A DNA stretch of 64,000 nucleotides from Leptospira inadai serovar Lyme str. 10 (lineage in GTDB: Bacteria > Spirochaetota > Leptospiria > Leptospirales > Leptospiraceae), in NCBI RefSeq assembly GCF_000243675.2, contig NZ_AHMM02000025.1, positions 310,001-374,000 on the forward strand, written 5' to 3'. The notes under the pieces were generated by a model that made no database searches, was not told where the DNA came from, and worked only from the letters and a program-made list of their open reading frames with translations. Shown piece by piece: positions 55,570-64,000 of this stretch. How positions within the stretch are numbered: position 1 is the stretch's first letter; each line of letters begins with the position of its first letter. The position numbers and the translations under genes were made by a program.

Positions 55570-56742
55570 ATGTTTTACGGAAATAAAAAGCAGGGTCTTC
55601 GGGCGCATATTCCGAAAATCAGTAATGCAATTATCCCTCGGATTCGATTCTCGTTACTAATAACGATCTTATTATTCACCCTTTCCTCGAATGCGGAACA
55701 TGCAGTCGCTTTCGGCCCGAATAAGACGCTGCAAGGACGGGCTGAAAACGGAAGGCAATTCAGATTTCCCCAGGATCATTTTTTTCACAACGGCTTTCGC
55801 GTAGAGTGGTGCTATTTTGTCGGTATTCTAAATACGGAAACCGGCAAAGAGTTGGGGTACGAGCTTAGCTTCTTTCGCGCATTTTTCGGATCCAAGGTTT
55901 CGGTCTACCCGGTCCATTTTGCAATTTCCGATATGAACGAAAAAATTCATAAAACCGCACAAGGTTTAGAGCGAGAGTTGGGGAGTTTAGCCGGACAGGA
56001 TAAGCGTTCCATTTGGAGCGGCGATTATCGAATGGAAGTGCTTGGGCCGGCCGAATTTCGAATCACTGCCTTCCCTCGTCAAGAATCGGGATTCGGAATC
56101 GAACTAGAATTGAAGGGAAAGCCCGAGGGAATTCTGCTTCATGGAAATAAGGGAAAATCGATTAAGAGCCGGGTTCACCCCGAATTTTATTCGTACTATT
56201 ATAGCATTCCCCGATTGGAAACAAAAGGAACTCTTTATTTGGACGGTAAAGAATACGTCGTAACATCCGGAAAGAGTTGGATGGATCATGAATGGAGTAG
56301 CCCGGAAGGAACCGTTAACACGAATCATCTTGCTTCCAAGGAAAACGCTTGGGATTGGATCTGCATACAACTCGACGACGGCTCCGATATCATGGCGTTT
56401 AATTTTCGTAGTAAATCCGGAGAAGCTTCCGAAACTTTCGGAACCGTCAGAAATCGGGACGGGAAAGTAAGATCGCTCGAAAAGGAAGGAGATCTTAGGT
56501 TCCAACCCAAAAGCAAAATCTGGAAAAGTCCCAACACCGGAATTCAGTATGCTCTGGAATGGACCCTCGAATCCGATCAGCTTTCCTTGGAAATAAATCC
56601 TAAATTTGAAGACCAAGAATTCGACGCGAGAGAAACCTCCGGCCTGATCTATTGGGAAGGTGGAATCAGCGTAAAAGGATTGAAAGACGGAAAGCCGGTC
56701 TCAGGCAAGGGCTACCTCGAATTAAAAGGGGGAAGGCGGTAA
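55570..56742 (+). CDS. AttH/CrtC-type lipocalin-like secreted protein
   Basis: The signal segment (about residues 28-48) is preceded by a basic stretch. The mature domain matches AttH-type lipocalin-like proteins (COG5621-like): FPQDHFFHNGFRVEWCYFVG near the start, HFAISD, SYYYSIPRLETKG, and SWMDHEWSSP with a WDWICIQLDDGSDIMAF follow-up. These proteins are called predicted hydrolases but no reaction is proven; carotenoid hydratases share the fold. It is 97 bases upstream of the Yej-type transporter. Confidence 0.85.
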   Translation: MFYGNKKQGLRAHIPKISNAIIPRIRFSLLITILLFTLSSNAEHAVAFGPNKTLQGRAENGRQFRFPQDHFFHNGFRVEWCYFVGILNTETGKELGYELSFFRAFFGSKVSVYPVHFAISDMNEKIHKTAQGLERELGSLAGQDKRSIWSGDYRMEVLGPAEFRITAFPRQESGFGIELELKGKPEGILLHGNKGKSIKSRVHPEFYSYYYSIPRLETKGTLYLDGKEYVVTSGKSWMDHEWSSPEGTVNTNHLASKENAWDWICIQLDDGSDIMAFNFRSKSGEASETFGTVRNRDGKVRSLEKEGDLRFQPKSKIWKSPNTGIQYALEWTLESDQLSLEINPKFEDQEFDARETSGLIYWEGGISVKGLKDGKPVSGKGYLELKGGRR

Positions 56743-56785
56743 GGAAAGTAACCGAAACCGGTCGAAAAAATCTTTATTCCGAGCG

Positions 56786-56832
56786 ACTATTTTTGAAAAA
56801 TAGTTCGATGCATGAAGATAAGATTGTTATCT
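56786..56832 (+). promoter_or_regulatory. Two tandem dyads before the yejB-like gene
   Basis: ACTATTTTT-G-AAAAATAGT (56786-56804) is a perfect 19-bp palindrome. AGATAA-GATTG-TTATCT (56816-56832) is a second perfect dyad ending just before the ATG at 56840. The position suggests operator sites for one or two regulators. No strong ribosome-binding site is visible after them. Confidence 0.5.
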
Positions 56833-56839
56833 CAGCTAG

Positions 56840-57862
56840 ATGACCGGTATGGGAAATTATTTTCTAAAAAGATTGTTTTTGATTCTTCCGACTTTATTAG
56901 GGATTACCTTTCTCGTCTTTATTCTTTCTCATCTAGCACCCGGCGGGCCTCTTGAAACGGAAATCGCTAAAATTAGAGGTTATGCCAGCTTGCAAGGCGC
57001 GCAAGCGAATCAGATTAGCCAGGAAGAAATCGAGATTCTAAGAAAGCGACTTCACTTAGATAAACCGATTCCGATCGCCTATCTTTTTTGGTTGAAAGAT
57101 ATTATCAGCCTCGACCTAGGAGATTCCCGTCTGCACTCAAGGCCGGTTTCGGAACTTATTTCCGAGAAAATTCCGGTGTCTTTAACGTTCGGACTTTCAG
57201 GTTTCTTTCTTTCCTACCTGATTTGCATTCCGTTAGGAATCGCAAAAGCTCTTCGTAGCGGAGAGGCGTTCGATGCGGGAACAAGCATCATAATTTTATT
57301 GGCATATTCGATTCCGGTTTTTGCCCTAGCTATGCTTTTACTGTATGTGTTTGCTTCGGGCGAAGTTTTTTCCTGGTTTCCGTTAGGTCATGAGGTTTCG
57401 GACGAATACGAGTCTCTGGGATTTTTCGATCGAATTCGAGATCGATTGGAACATATGTTTCTTCCGGTTATCTGTTATATTTCCGGCTCATTCGCTGTTC
57501 TTACTTTATTAATGAAGAATTCTCTATTGGATCAAATCTCGAAAGAATACGTACGAACGGCAATCGCGAAAGGAATGTCCTTTAAGGACGCGGTATTTAG
57601 ACATGCTTTTCGGAACAGTTTGATTCCGATCGCTACGGGTTTCGGATCGAATATCAGTTTAGTCTTGGCCGGATCTTTGATTATAGAGTTAGTATTTAAT
57701 ATAGACGGAATGGGTCTCTTAAGCTTTCAAGCAGTCACGGAAAGAGATACGGACTTGATGATGGGACTATTACTAATCCAAAGTTTACTCGCCTTATTCG
57801 GTAATATTCTTTCCGACATTTGCTATATTTGGATCGATCCAAGGATCAATTTCGAAGCATGA
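56840..57862 (+). CDS. Peptide ABC transporter permease, YejB-like
   Basis: This is an inner-membrane permease of the OppB/DppB family with six helices. The start [18 protein letters not shown], the early periplasmic loop [14 protein letters not shown], the EAA motif region ([16 protein letters not shown]) and the end DPRINFEA closely parallel E. coli YejB (PRIDFEG). The start at 56840 could instead be ATG 56849 (MGNYF), the better match to YejB. It imports peptides, in E. coli also microcin C. It overlaps yejE-like downstream. Confidence 0.9.
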   Translation: MTGMGNYFLKRLFLILPTLLGITFLVFILSHLAPGGPLETEIAKIRGYASLQGAQANQISQEEIEILRKRLHLDKPIPIAYLFWLKDIISLDLGDSRLHSRPVSELISEKIPVSLTFGLSGFFLSYLICIPLGIAKALRSGEAFDAGTSIIILLAYSIPVFALAMLLLYVFASGEVFSWFPLGHEVSDEYESLGFFDRIRDRLEHMFLPVICYISGSFAVLTLLMKNSLLDQISKEYVRTAIAKGMSFKDAVFRHAFRNSLIPIATGFGSNISLVLAGSLIIELVFNIDGMGLLSFQAVTERDTDLMMGLLLIQSLLALFGNILSDICYIWIDPRINFEA

Positions 57863-58896
57863 GTCCTCTTTTACAAAGGCGATTTAAGAAATTCAAATCC
57901 AATCCTCGGGCCTGGATTTCTCTCTGGATTCTCCTGCTGTCCTACGGGCTCTCTTTATTCGCTCCCTTATTGGCGAATAATCAGCCCTGGGTCGTTTCCT
58001 ATTCGGGAAAAATTTATTTTCCGATTTTCGAATTTTATACCGATCAGACATTCGGGGGAAGCAATTTGACCGCCCCTAATTATAAGAAGTTAGCGGCGAG
58101 CGAGGCTTTTAAACAAAACCAGAATTGGGTTTTGTTTCCGCCGGTTCCATACGGCTATAACGAAGATAATCTCGAAAATCTAGAAGTGGACGACGCTCCG
58201 CCTTCTTCGCCGGGAAAAAAGCATTGGTTAGGAACCGATGATCGAGGCCGAGACGTCTTTACGAGAATTTTCTACGCCTATAGAAACTCGATGAGTTTCG
58301 GACTAGTGCTCGTAGTAATGGAATTGCTTTTAGGAACCGTAATCGGCGGGATCCAAGGATATTTCGGAAAGAGAACGGATATCATTCTCCAGAGAATCGT
58401 CGAAATCTTATCCGCAATTCCCTTCCTTTATTTAATTTTAATCATGGGATCCTTTTTCGGAAGAGGGTTTTTAGTACTATTGATCACTTATGCTTCGTTG
58501 AGTTGGATCGGAATCAGCGCGTATATGCGAGGTGAATTTTACAAACTCAAAACGCAGACGTACGTAGACGCCGCTCGCGCCTTAGGAGCGAGTCCTTGGA
58601 AAATTATGAAAAACCATATTCTTCCCAACGCAATCACTCCTCTTGTCACTTTTTTACCTTTTACTCTGATCGGAGCGGTAGGAATCTTAAGCGCCTTAGA
58701 TTTTCTAGGATACGGAATTCCCGCGCCGAATCCCTCTTGGGGAGAAATGATCGGACAGGGTAGGGAAAATCTACGCGCCTGGTGGTTAATTACGTTTCCA
58801 TCACTTGCGCTCGCTTTAACGATTTTACTCACATCGTTCGTCGGCGAAGGTCTTCGAGACTCTTTCGATGCTAAGGAAAGGACGTCGTACGAATGA
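57859..58896 (+). CDS. Peptide ABC transporter permease, YejE-like
   Basis: The second permease (OppC type). Start at 57859 by ATGA overlap, giving [19 protein letters not shown]; longer readings lie in the upstream gene. The periplasmic insert [14 protein letters not shown], the [13 protein letters not shown] motif and the EAA loop ([19 protein letters not shown]) match YejE. There are about six helices. It forms the channel with the YejB-like protein. Confidence 0.9.
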   Translation: MSPLLQRRFKKFKSNPRAWISLWILLLSYGLSLFAPLLANNQPWVVSYSGKIYFPIFEFYTDQTFGGSNLTAPNYKKLAASEAFKQNQNWVLFPPVPYGYNEDNLENLEVDDAPPSSPGKKHWLGTDDRGRDVFTRIFYAYRNSMSFGLVLVVMELLLGTVIGGIQGYFGKRTDIILQRIVEILSAIPFLYLILIMGSFFGRGFLVLLITYASLSWIGISAYMRGEFYKLKTQTYVDAARALGASPWKIMKNHILPNAITPLVTFLPFTLIGAVGILSALDFLGYGIPAPNPSWGEMIGQGRENLRAWWLITFPSLALALTILLTSFVGEGLRDSFDAKERTSYE

Positions 58897-59888
58897 AGGC
58901 GAACGATGTCATTTTATCCGTTTCTAATCTAAGTTTGGATCTTAGAACCGAAATCGGCTACGTTCCACTATTGCAAAATCTTTCCTTCCAATTGGAAAAG
59001 GGAAAAGTTCTAGCACTCGTGGGAGAATCGGGCTGCGGAAAATCGATTTGCTCCTTAGCACTGACGAAACTTCTTCCATTGGATTTATTCCGAGTCGCAG
59101 GAGGAGAGATCCTGTTCGAAAGCCAGAATCTATTAACGCTTCCATCCAAAAAACTCGAGAAAATTCGTGGTAAGGACATCGCATACGTGTTCCAAGAACC
59201 CTTCTCTTCCTTGGATCCCTTGCAAAAGATAAAAGATCAAATGACCGAGGGTTATCTAATTCATTCCGTCGGGTCCAGAAAGGAAGCCGAGCAAAAGGCC
59301 GAGTATTTACTTTCTTCGGTCGGAATCACGGACGTTACGATGAGAATGGAATCTTATCCTCATCAACTTAGCGGAGGAATTTTACAAAGGGTATGCATTG
59401 CGATGGCTTTGATGTGCAATCCTAAGCTGCTTATCGCCGACGAACCCACATCGGCGCTCGACGTCACCGTACAGGCACAGCTCGTGGAATTATTACTGAA
59501 ATTAAAGGGAGAGTTCGGTCTCTCGGTACTATTCATATCGCATGATTTTGGATTGGTAAGCCATATCGCGGACAAGATTTGCGTATTATACGCCGGCAAC
59601 GTATCCGAAATCGGTGAAACCGATTCGGTTATAGAATTTCCGTCTCATCCTTATACTCAGGATTTATTAAATTCGCTCCCGTCTCGATTCATTACGACAG
59701 GCGCTTTTAAAACGATCGAGGGTCGAGTTCCTTCTCCCGGCTCCTATCCGCCGGGTTGTCATTACCAAAACCGCTGCCGCTCGGCCTTTCAGCGCTGCCG
59801 TGAATCGAAACCCGAGCTTTATCCTACGAATCGCACCGAACATTTATCTTCCTGTTTTCTCGTTTCCGATAAAGGCGGAAAGATATGA
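58893..59888 (+). CDS. Peptide ABC transporter ATP-binding protein (OppD-type)
   Basis: Walker A GESGCGKS (about residues 43-50), the signature [12 protein letters not shown] (an ILQRV variant of the usual QRQRV), Walker [13 protein letters not shown], and the C-terminal oligopeptide extension with four Cys ([14 protein letters not shown], then SSCFL), as in OppD proteins that can carry an Fe-S cluster. It overlaps both neighbours. In E. coli YejF this ATPase is fused to the next one; here they are separate. Confidence 0.93.
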   Translation: MKANDVILSVSNLSLDLRTEIGYVPLLQNLSFQLEKGKVLALVGESGCGKSICSLALTKLLPLDLFRVAGGEILFESQNLLTLPSKKLEKIRGKDIAYVFQEPFSSLDPLQKIKDQMTEGYLIHSVGSRKEAEQKAEYLLSSVGITDVTMRMESYPHQLSGGILQRVCIAMALMCNPKLLIADEPTSALDVTVQAQLVELLLKLKGEFGLSVLFISHDFGLVSHIADKICVLYAGNVSEIGETDSVIEFPSHPYTQDLLNSLPSRFITTGAFKTIEGRVPSPGSYPPGCHYQNRCRSAFQRCRESKPELYPTNRTEHLSSCFLVSDKGGKI

Positions 59889-60850
59889 ATTCTTTATTAG
59901 AAATACGTGATTTAACGGTAGGCTTCGGAAAGGAGACTTTTTTCGGAAGAAAGAAGACCAAATTACTTGCGGTCGAGAACGTCAGTCTCTCTCTCTTGGA
60001 TGGAGAGACTCTAGGATTAGTGGGAGAGTCCGGTTGCGGAAAATCCACTCTGGGTCGAGCGATACTTAAATTATTAAAACCTAGCGGAGGAGGAATTTCC
60101 TATAAGGGTAAGGATATTCTTTCCTTATCGGACAAGGAATTCCTGCCTTTTCGAAAAAAGATTCAGATCGTATTTCAAGACCCTTATTCCTCCCTCAATC
60201 CAAGAATGAATATTAAGGAAATATTAACCGAAGGCTTACTACTTCATGAAAAAAGAAGCGACGAATCCGTCGAAGAGTCGTCTCGAGCGATTCTGGAGAA
60301 TGTCGGGCTACCTACGGATATTTTATATCGATATCCCCACGAATTTTCCGGCGGGCAAAGACAGAGAATTGCCATCGCGCGTGCACTCGTTTTAAAACCG
60401 GAATTCATCGTTTTAGATGAAGCAGTTTCGGCATTGGATGTTTCCACGCAGGCCCAAGTGTTGCTGCTTCTCCAAGAACTAAAAAGGGATTTCGGATTAT
60501 CCTACCTATTTATCTCGCATGATCTAGGAATCGTTCGGGCAATATCGGATCGGATCGCTGTCATGTATTTGGGCCGCATCGTCGAAACAGGGCCGACGGA
60601 CAAGGTTTTCGATATCCCGTCCCACCCTTACACAAAAGCACTATTCGGATCCATCTTCGATATCGAAAATAGGAAGACGAAGAAAATTCCTCTCAAAGGC
60701 GAAGTCCCTAGTATTTTAAATAAACCGAAAGGTTGTCATTTTCATACCAGGTGCCCGATTGCCCAACCTGTCTGCGGCGAACAAACTCCGGAGTGGAAAA
60801 CGATTACGCAGGATCATAAAGCCTTATGTCATTTTCCGTTGGAGAAATGA
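59885..60850 (+). CDS. Peptide ABC transporter ATP-binding protein (OppF-type)
   Basis: Walker [12 protein letters not shown] (about 50-60), signature [15 protein letters not shown], Walker [13 protein letters not shown] (VSALD common in OppF), H loop FISHDLG. The C-terminus [14 protein letters not shown] with a later Cys resembles the OppF Fe-S-type tail. Four-gene import system with the preceding three genes; no substrate-binding protein is encoded next to it, so one must be elsewhere or the lipocalin might substitute. Confidence 0.94.
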   Translation: MNSLLEIRDLTVGFGKETFFGRKKTKLLAVENVSLSLLDGETLGLVGESGCGKSTLGRAILKLLKPSGGGISYKGKDILSLSDKEFLPFRKKIQIVFQDPYSSLNPRMNIKEILTEGLLLHEKRSDESVEESSRAILENVGLPTDILYRYPHEFSGGQRQRIAIARALVLKPEFIVLDEAVSALDVSTQAQVLLLLQELKRDFGLSYLFISHDLGIVRAISDRIAVMYLGRIVETGPTDKVFDIPSHPYTKALFGSIFDIENRKTKKIPLKGEVPSILNKPKGCHFHTRCPIAQPVCGEQTPEWKTITQDHKALCHFPLEK

Positions 60851-60851
60851 G

Positions 60852-62906
60852 ATGCGCTCCTGGGATGTCGTTTCCGATTATCTTGAAAAGAAAAGAATAC
60901 GGATTCTTTTTTGCGTCTCGCTTATAGTAATTTTATTTTTGGTTCTAGTTTATTTTCCTTTTTTGCAGAGAAAAGAGTTTTATAAGGAATTTTTGTTAAA
61001 CCAAATCAGTCAAGCTACGGGATTAAATATCGAAGTTAGGGATTCCGATTTAATAATTTTTCCTTTCCCGGGTATAGAACTAAATCATGTTTCCATAAAA
61101 AAGAATAATGTTCTTTTAGCCGTAAGTAATCGAATCGATCTGGATATTTCCTGGTTCGGCTTACTCCGAGGAGTGATAGAATTAAGGGACCTTTCCATAG
61201 AAGGCGGTTCCCTTTTTTTAGAAAGGCGAAAAGACGGTTCTTTCGACTTACTAGAGTATCTGAAAGAGGGAGACCAAAATCAGGACCAACGGTCTAGCGT
61301 AAAACTTATTCCTGAAAATTTGGCGCCAAACCTAGGTCTATCCGCGAAGAATTTTATCGGAATCGGATTAAAGAACGTTGAAATAAATAATTTCACGTTA
61401 GAATACAAAGAAGATTCGCATAATCGCGAATACAGAGTATATTTTTATAAATCGAGAAGTTCCGTCTCCTTTTACGGAACCGAGTTGGAATTTCTATTTA
61501 AAGGAAAGATAGATGAACAACCGATCGATTTACAAATCACCGCCGCACTCCAAAAATCGACGACGAATTGGGACAAACTTCAATTCAAAGTCGTTTTAAA
61601 TTTAGAAGAGCTTTCTCTTTCTTTACTCAGGGATTTATTCTTTATTTTTCCTTCGGCGGATTTTTCAAAAACTACGATTACGGGACGAATCGAAGCTTCT
61701 AAAGAAGAGAATTCTTCCATCCATTTTAAGGTTCGATCCTTAGTGAAGAATCTTGCGTACAAAGGAGGCATCCCCTTCGGAAAAATCAAAGCAGACGTAA
61801 ATTTCGATCTGGATCCTTTTGAACGCAAAATTTCCTTATCTTTCGTGGATGCGTTATGGGAAGGGGTGGCAAAAGTCACCGGAACGGGCAGCGTAAATTG
61901 GAAAAATCGAACGGTCGGCCAATTCGATATTCATAGCGACTATGCAGATTATCATAATCTTATAAAGCTTTGTAAATTATTCCAAGTTCGTGACGACCTA
62001 TTCGACCCCCAATCCCCTCCCGGAATTTTTTATATCAACGCCGAATTAAATAATCTCTTTGCATTCAAACATAGATTTTTATCCGTAAAGGGAGAAGCTA
62101 AATACGTCTATCCCATGATTGCCATCCCGAGCTTTCACGCATTCATATATAACGGCGAAATTGTCGGTAAAGCCAAGATCTTCCCGTTCGTGCCTAAGAT
62201 CGAAGTGGAAGGCGAAGCGTTTCGACTTCAATCGGATAGGATCTTATTACCTTACCTTTCCGAGAGAATTATTAGCGGCGAACTTTATAGCAGGTTTATT
62301 CTCGAAACGTCCATTCGCGATCGATCGAAAGAAACCGTAGCGGAACTGTTCGCCAATATGGTCGGTTCCGGAAATCTAGAAATTAGAAACGGGGAATTGA
62401 TAGGATACGCAAATTTCATGATTCCCGTACTGAATACTCTCGGAAAAATCATCAGCTTTAAAGGCGTAGACGGAAGAAAATTCCAGTTTTCCGATCTGAA
62501 GTCCGACTTAAGAGTCAAAAATAACCGACTTTTCTTTCCCAACTTATCCATCGAAGGAAGCGGAATGGAAGTCGATGGAAACGGAAATTTAGGTTTTGAT
62601 AAACGAATCGATATGATCCTTTACCTTCGCTTGGGCGGTAAAGTAGTAGGGCAGGCGGCAAAAATACCCATCCTCTACAAAGGAATTTTCGGAAAAGGAA
62701 TTCCTTATATCGATCCGATTTGGTTGGGTTCCGTCTATGCGGGTTCTATCTTACTCGGTCCCTATCTTCTACCCTTGGGTGGTCCGTATGGAGGAGGCGT
62801 TGCGGGTTCAGTGATCGGGGAATACGTTCGCGATTTATGGGACGGAGTTAACAGTTTGTTCGGCGGTTCCGACGACGATACTTCGAAAAAACCCAAAGGC
62901 AAATAG
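60852..62906 (+). CDS. AsmA-like membrane-anchored protein
   Basis: The start at 60852 (MRSWDVVSDY) follows the transporter stop by one base; longer readings lie in that gene. One N-terminal transmembrane helix (about 17-36) is followed by the AsmA/TamB-type periplasmic domain: LLNQISQATGLNIEVRDSDL, beta-groove repeats such as FPGIELNHVSIKKNN and LRDLSIEGGSLFL, and a C-terminal region with repeated NGNLGFDKRIDM. Members are thought to form lipid-conducting bridges between membranes. It ends in a Gly-rich hydrophobic segment, GGPYGGGVAGSVIGEYV. Confidence 0.85.
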   Translation: MRSWDVVSDYLEKKRIRILFCVSLIVILFLVLVYFPFLQRKEFYKEFLLNQISQATGLNIEVRDSDLIIFPFPGIELNHVSIKKNNVLLAVSNRIDLDISWFGLLRGVIELRDLSIEGGSLFLERRKDGSFDLLEYLKEGDQNQDQRSSVKLIPENLAPNLGLSAKNFIGIGLKNVEINNFTLEYKEDSHNREYRVYFYKSRSSVSFYGTELEFLFKGKIDEQPIDLQITAALQKSTTNWDKLQFKVVLNLEELSLSLLRDLFFIFPSADFSKTTITGRIEASKEENSSIHFKVRSLVKNLAYKGGIPFGKIKADVNFDLDPFERKISLSFVDALWEGVAKVTGTGSVNWKNRTVGQFDIHSDYADYHNLIKLCKLFQVRDDLFDPQSPPGIFYINAELNNLFAFKHRFLSVKGEAKYVYPMIAIPSFHAFIYNGEIVGKAKIFPFVPKIEVEGEAFRLQSDRILLPYLSERIISGELYSRFILETSIRDRSKETVAELFANMVGSGNLEIRNGELIGYANFMIPVLNTLGKIISFKGVDGRKFQFSDLKSDLRVKNNRLFFPNLSIEGSGMEVDGNGNLGFDKRIDMILYLRLGGKVVGQAAKIPILYKGIFGKGIPYIDPIWLGSVYAGSILLGPYLLPLGGPYGGGVAGSVIGEYVRDLWDGVNSLFGGSDDDTSKKPKGK

Positions 62907-62916
62907 ACTTCCGCCT

Positions 62917-64000
62917 TCAAAAGGCTCGCCGCTCCAGTTCTTCTTCAGACGGAAAAATTAAATTTCGATTTAATAGTTCGTGTCCTAAATTCAAAAAAGC
63001 CCTTCCTTTCAAAAAGTGAGAATCGCAGATTTCGGGTTTGGAGTCGCAAATGGAAGAAAAAACGCGTGGAGGATTGACGGTATATTTTAGATTTCTATTT
63101 CCGTCGACAAAGTGCGTATAAAAAAGATCGTTTTCTATCCAACCGAACAAATTACCGTAAGCAAAGTATGCGGAAGCGGAATGTTTTGGAGAAAGCAAAT
63201 CTCTGCCCATAGCGGAGAAGTAGGCTTCTTTTCCGACTAAGCCAAGAACGGTCGGTATTACATCCAATTGAGAGGCATAATGATCGTCGATACCGGGCTG
63301 AATTCTATCCGGAGCGTAGATCAAAAATGGAATATTACGATCTTCGTAATAATCCAAATATCGATGATGAGTATGGTCCGCCACAAAAATGAAAACCGTA
63401 TTCTTAAAGTATCCGGACTTTTTCGCCCTAGAAATAAAATCCTGAATTGCCCAATCGGCATAATGATAAACGTTTAGATACTCGAAATCTTGGACGGAAG
63501 AGTCGAAAATCCTAAATCTTCCCGCGGGAGGTCGATACGGATAGTGCGTCGAAAGAGTGAGAGAAACACCTAAAAAGGGTTTTTTAGATGCGGAGATTTT
63601 TTCATGCAGTACTTGTAATACGTCCGCGTCGTCATATCCCCATGCTCCCAATCGAAACCGATTCATTTTGGCTATTTCTTTTTCACCCACGACGGTATCG
63701 AATCCCCAATGAGGTATTAATGTTGCTTTATTATCAAAACTTAAATCACCACCGGTAACAAAGAATGTTTCGTAACCGAGCTTCTTAAAGATATTTCCGA
63801 TTCCGGAAAAATTACCCAATACTTGGTGAGTTCGTACTACTGTAAGCCCCGGTCTATCGGATATACCGGTCAATACGGACAGCATCCCGTTTGTGGTTCT
63901 ACCGCCCGAGGCAAAGAAGCGCGTGTAGAATCTACCTTCCCGTAGAAGTCGATTAAAGTGAGGAGTGAGTTCCTTTCCGGCGATTTTACCGTCGGATATC
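62917..64000 (-). CDS. LTA synthase/sulfatase-family protein, 3' part (partial)
   Basis: The frame is open to the end of the window, so the N-terminal membrane part lies outside. Visible is the extracytoplasmic sulfatase domain: the nucleophile region FFASGGRTTNGMLSVLTG (candidate Thr), then GYETFFVTGGD, VFIFVADHTHHR and FLIYAPDRI. This is LtaS-like, i.e. phosphoglycerol transferase-type. It converges on asmA with 10 bases between them. The function may be envelope glycan or lipid modification. Confidence 0.87.
   Translation of the reverse strand, partial: ISDGKIAGKELTPHFNRLLREGRFYTRFFASGGRTTNGMLSVLTGISDRPGLTVVRTHQVLGNFSGIGNIFKKLGYETFFVTGGDLSFDNKATLIPHWGFDTVVGEKEIAKMNRFRLGAWGYDDADVLQVLHEKISASKKPFLGVSLTLSTHYPYRPPAGRFRIFDSSVQDFEYLNVYHYADWAIQDFISRAKKSGYFKNTVFIFVADHTHHRYLDYYEDRNIPFLIYAPDRIQPGIDDHYASQLDVIPTVLGLVGKEAYFSAMGRDLLSPKHSASAYFAYGNLFGWIENDLFYTHFVDGNRNLKYTVNPPRVFSSICDSKPEICDSHFLKGRAFLNLGHELLNRNLIFPSEEELERRAF

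Overview
The window looks like a chromosomal segment of a spirochaete of the genus Leptospira. This is inferred from gene content and style: moderate GC, many short-lipobox lipoproteins, a 7TM-DISM/AraC fusion, MotB, LpxL, siroheme and B12 genes, and tightly overlapping ATGA gene junctions. I would guess one of the higher-GC subclades, but the species cannot be fixed from sequence alone. There is no rRNA, prophage, CRISPR array or intact insertion sequence. There is one tRNA (Ser, GGA) and one decayed IS66-type fragment.

Layout. 1-4.6 kb: end of a moeA-like gene, isocitrate dehydrogenase with a C-terminal extension, and a DUF2157/DUF4401/GDYXXLXY membrane operon. 4.8-9.8 kb: a receiver/PAS-histidine kinase pair, a ferredoxin, and a Tat-type small subunit plus GMC oxidoreductase. 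9.8-13.4 kb: tRNA-Ser, DUF2905, an aminotransferase, a membrane-bound AraC regulator, and an orphan plus-strand terminator that implies an unannotated small RNA. 13.5-21.8 kb (minus): M14 peptidase, MotB with a partner, lipoproteins, RsbW-like kinase with a DUF455 ferritin-like protein, and gltX. 21.9-25.5 kb: a divergent type IIA topoisomerase pair behind a repeat-rich promoter. 25.6-30.8 kb: Tat amine oxidase, IS66 remnant, and a cobalamin riboswitch leading two unknown lipoproteins, cobS and a CobC-like phosphatase. 30.9-44.9 kb: VWA protein, two tandem DUF4139/MuiA-like proteins, sterol-desaturase-type hydroxylase, FadL-type porin, ClC transporter, CPBP protease, M23 peptidase and a beta-propeller. 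45-51.1 kb (minus): a complete assimilatory sulfate operon, cysH-cysD-cysN-cobA-precorrin-2 dehydrogenase-cysI. 51.4-64 kb: lipoprotein, two sulfatase/LTA-synthase-type membrane enzymes, LpxL-type acyltransferase, AttH-type lipocalin, a YejBE-like peptide ABC transporter with two separate ATPases, and an AsmA-like protein.

How the genes work together. The cys operon is self-contained: CysDN makes APS, an APS-type CysH with two Cys pairs reduces it directly (no APS kinase is present), and CysI with its siroheme made by the two adjacent genes reduces sulfite. The B12 block pairs late cobalamin assembly (cobS, cobC) with two exported lipoproteins under one riboswitch. This is the best candidate here for an undescribed system, namely surface capture of corrinoids. 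Other leads are the non-canonical topoisomerase with its repeated AAAGTCCTAAAAT-like promoter boxes, the putative small RNA near 13.2-13.37 kb, and a GC-rich hairpin element near 45.0 kb that may be a dispersed repeat.
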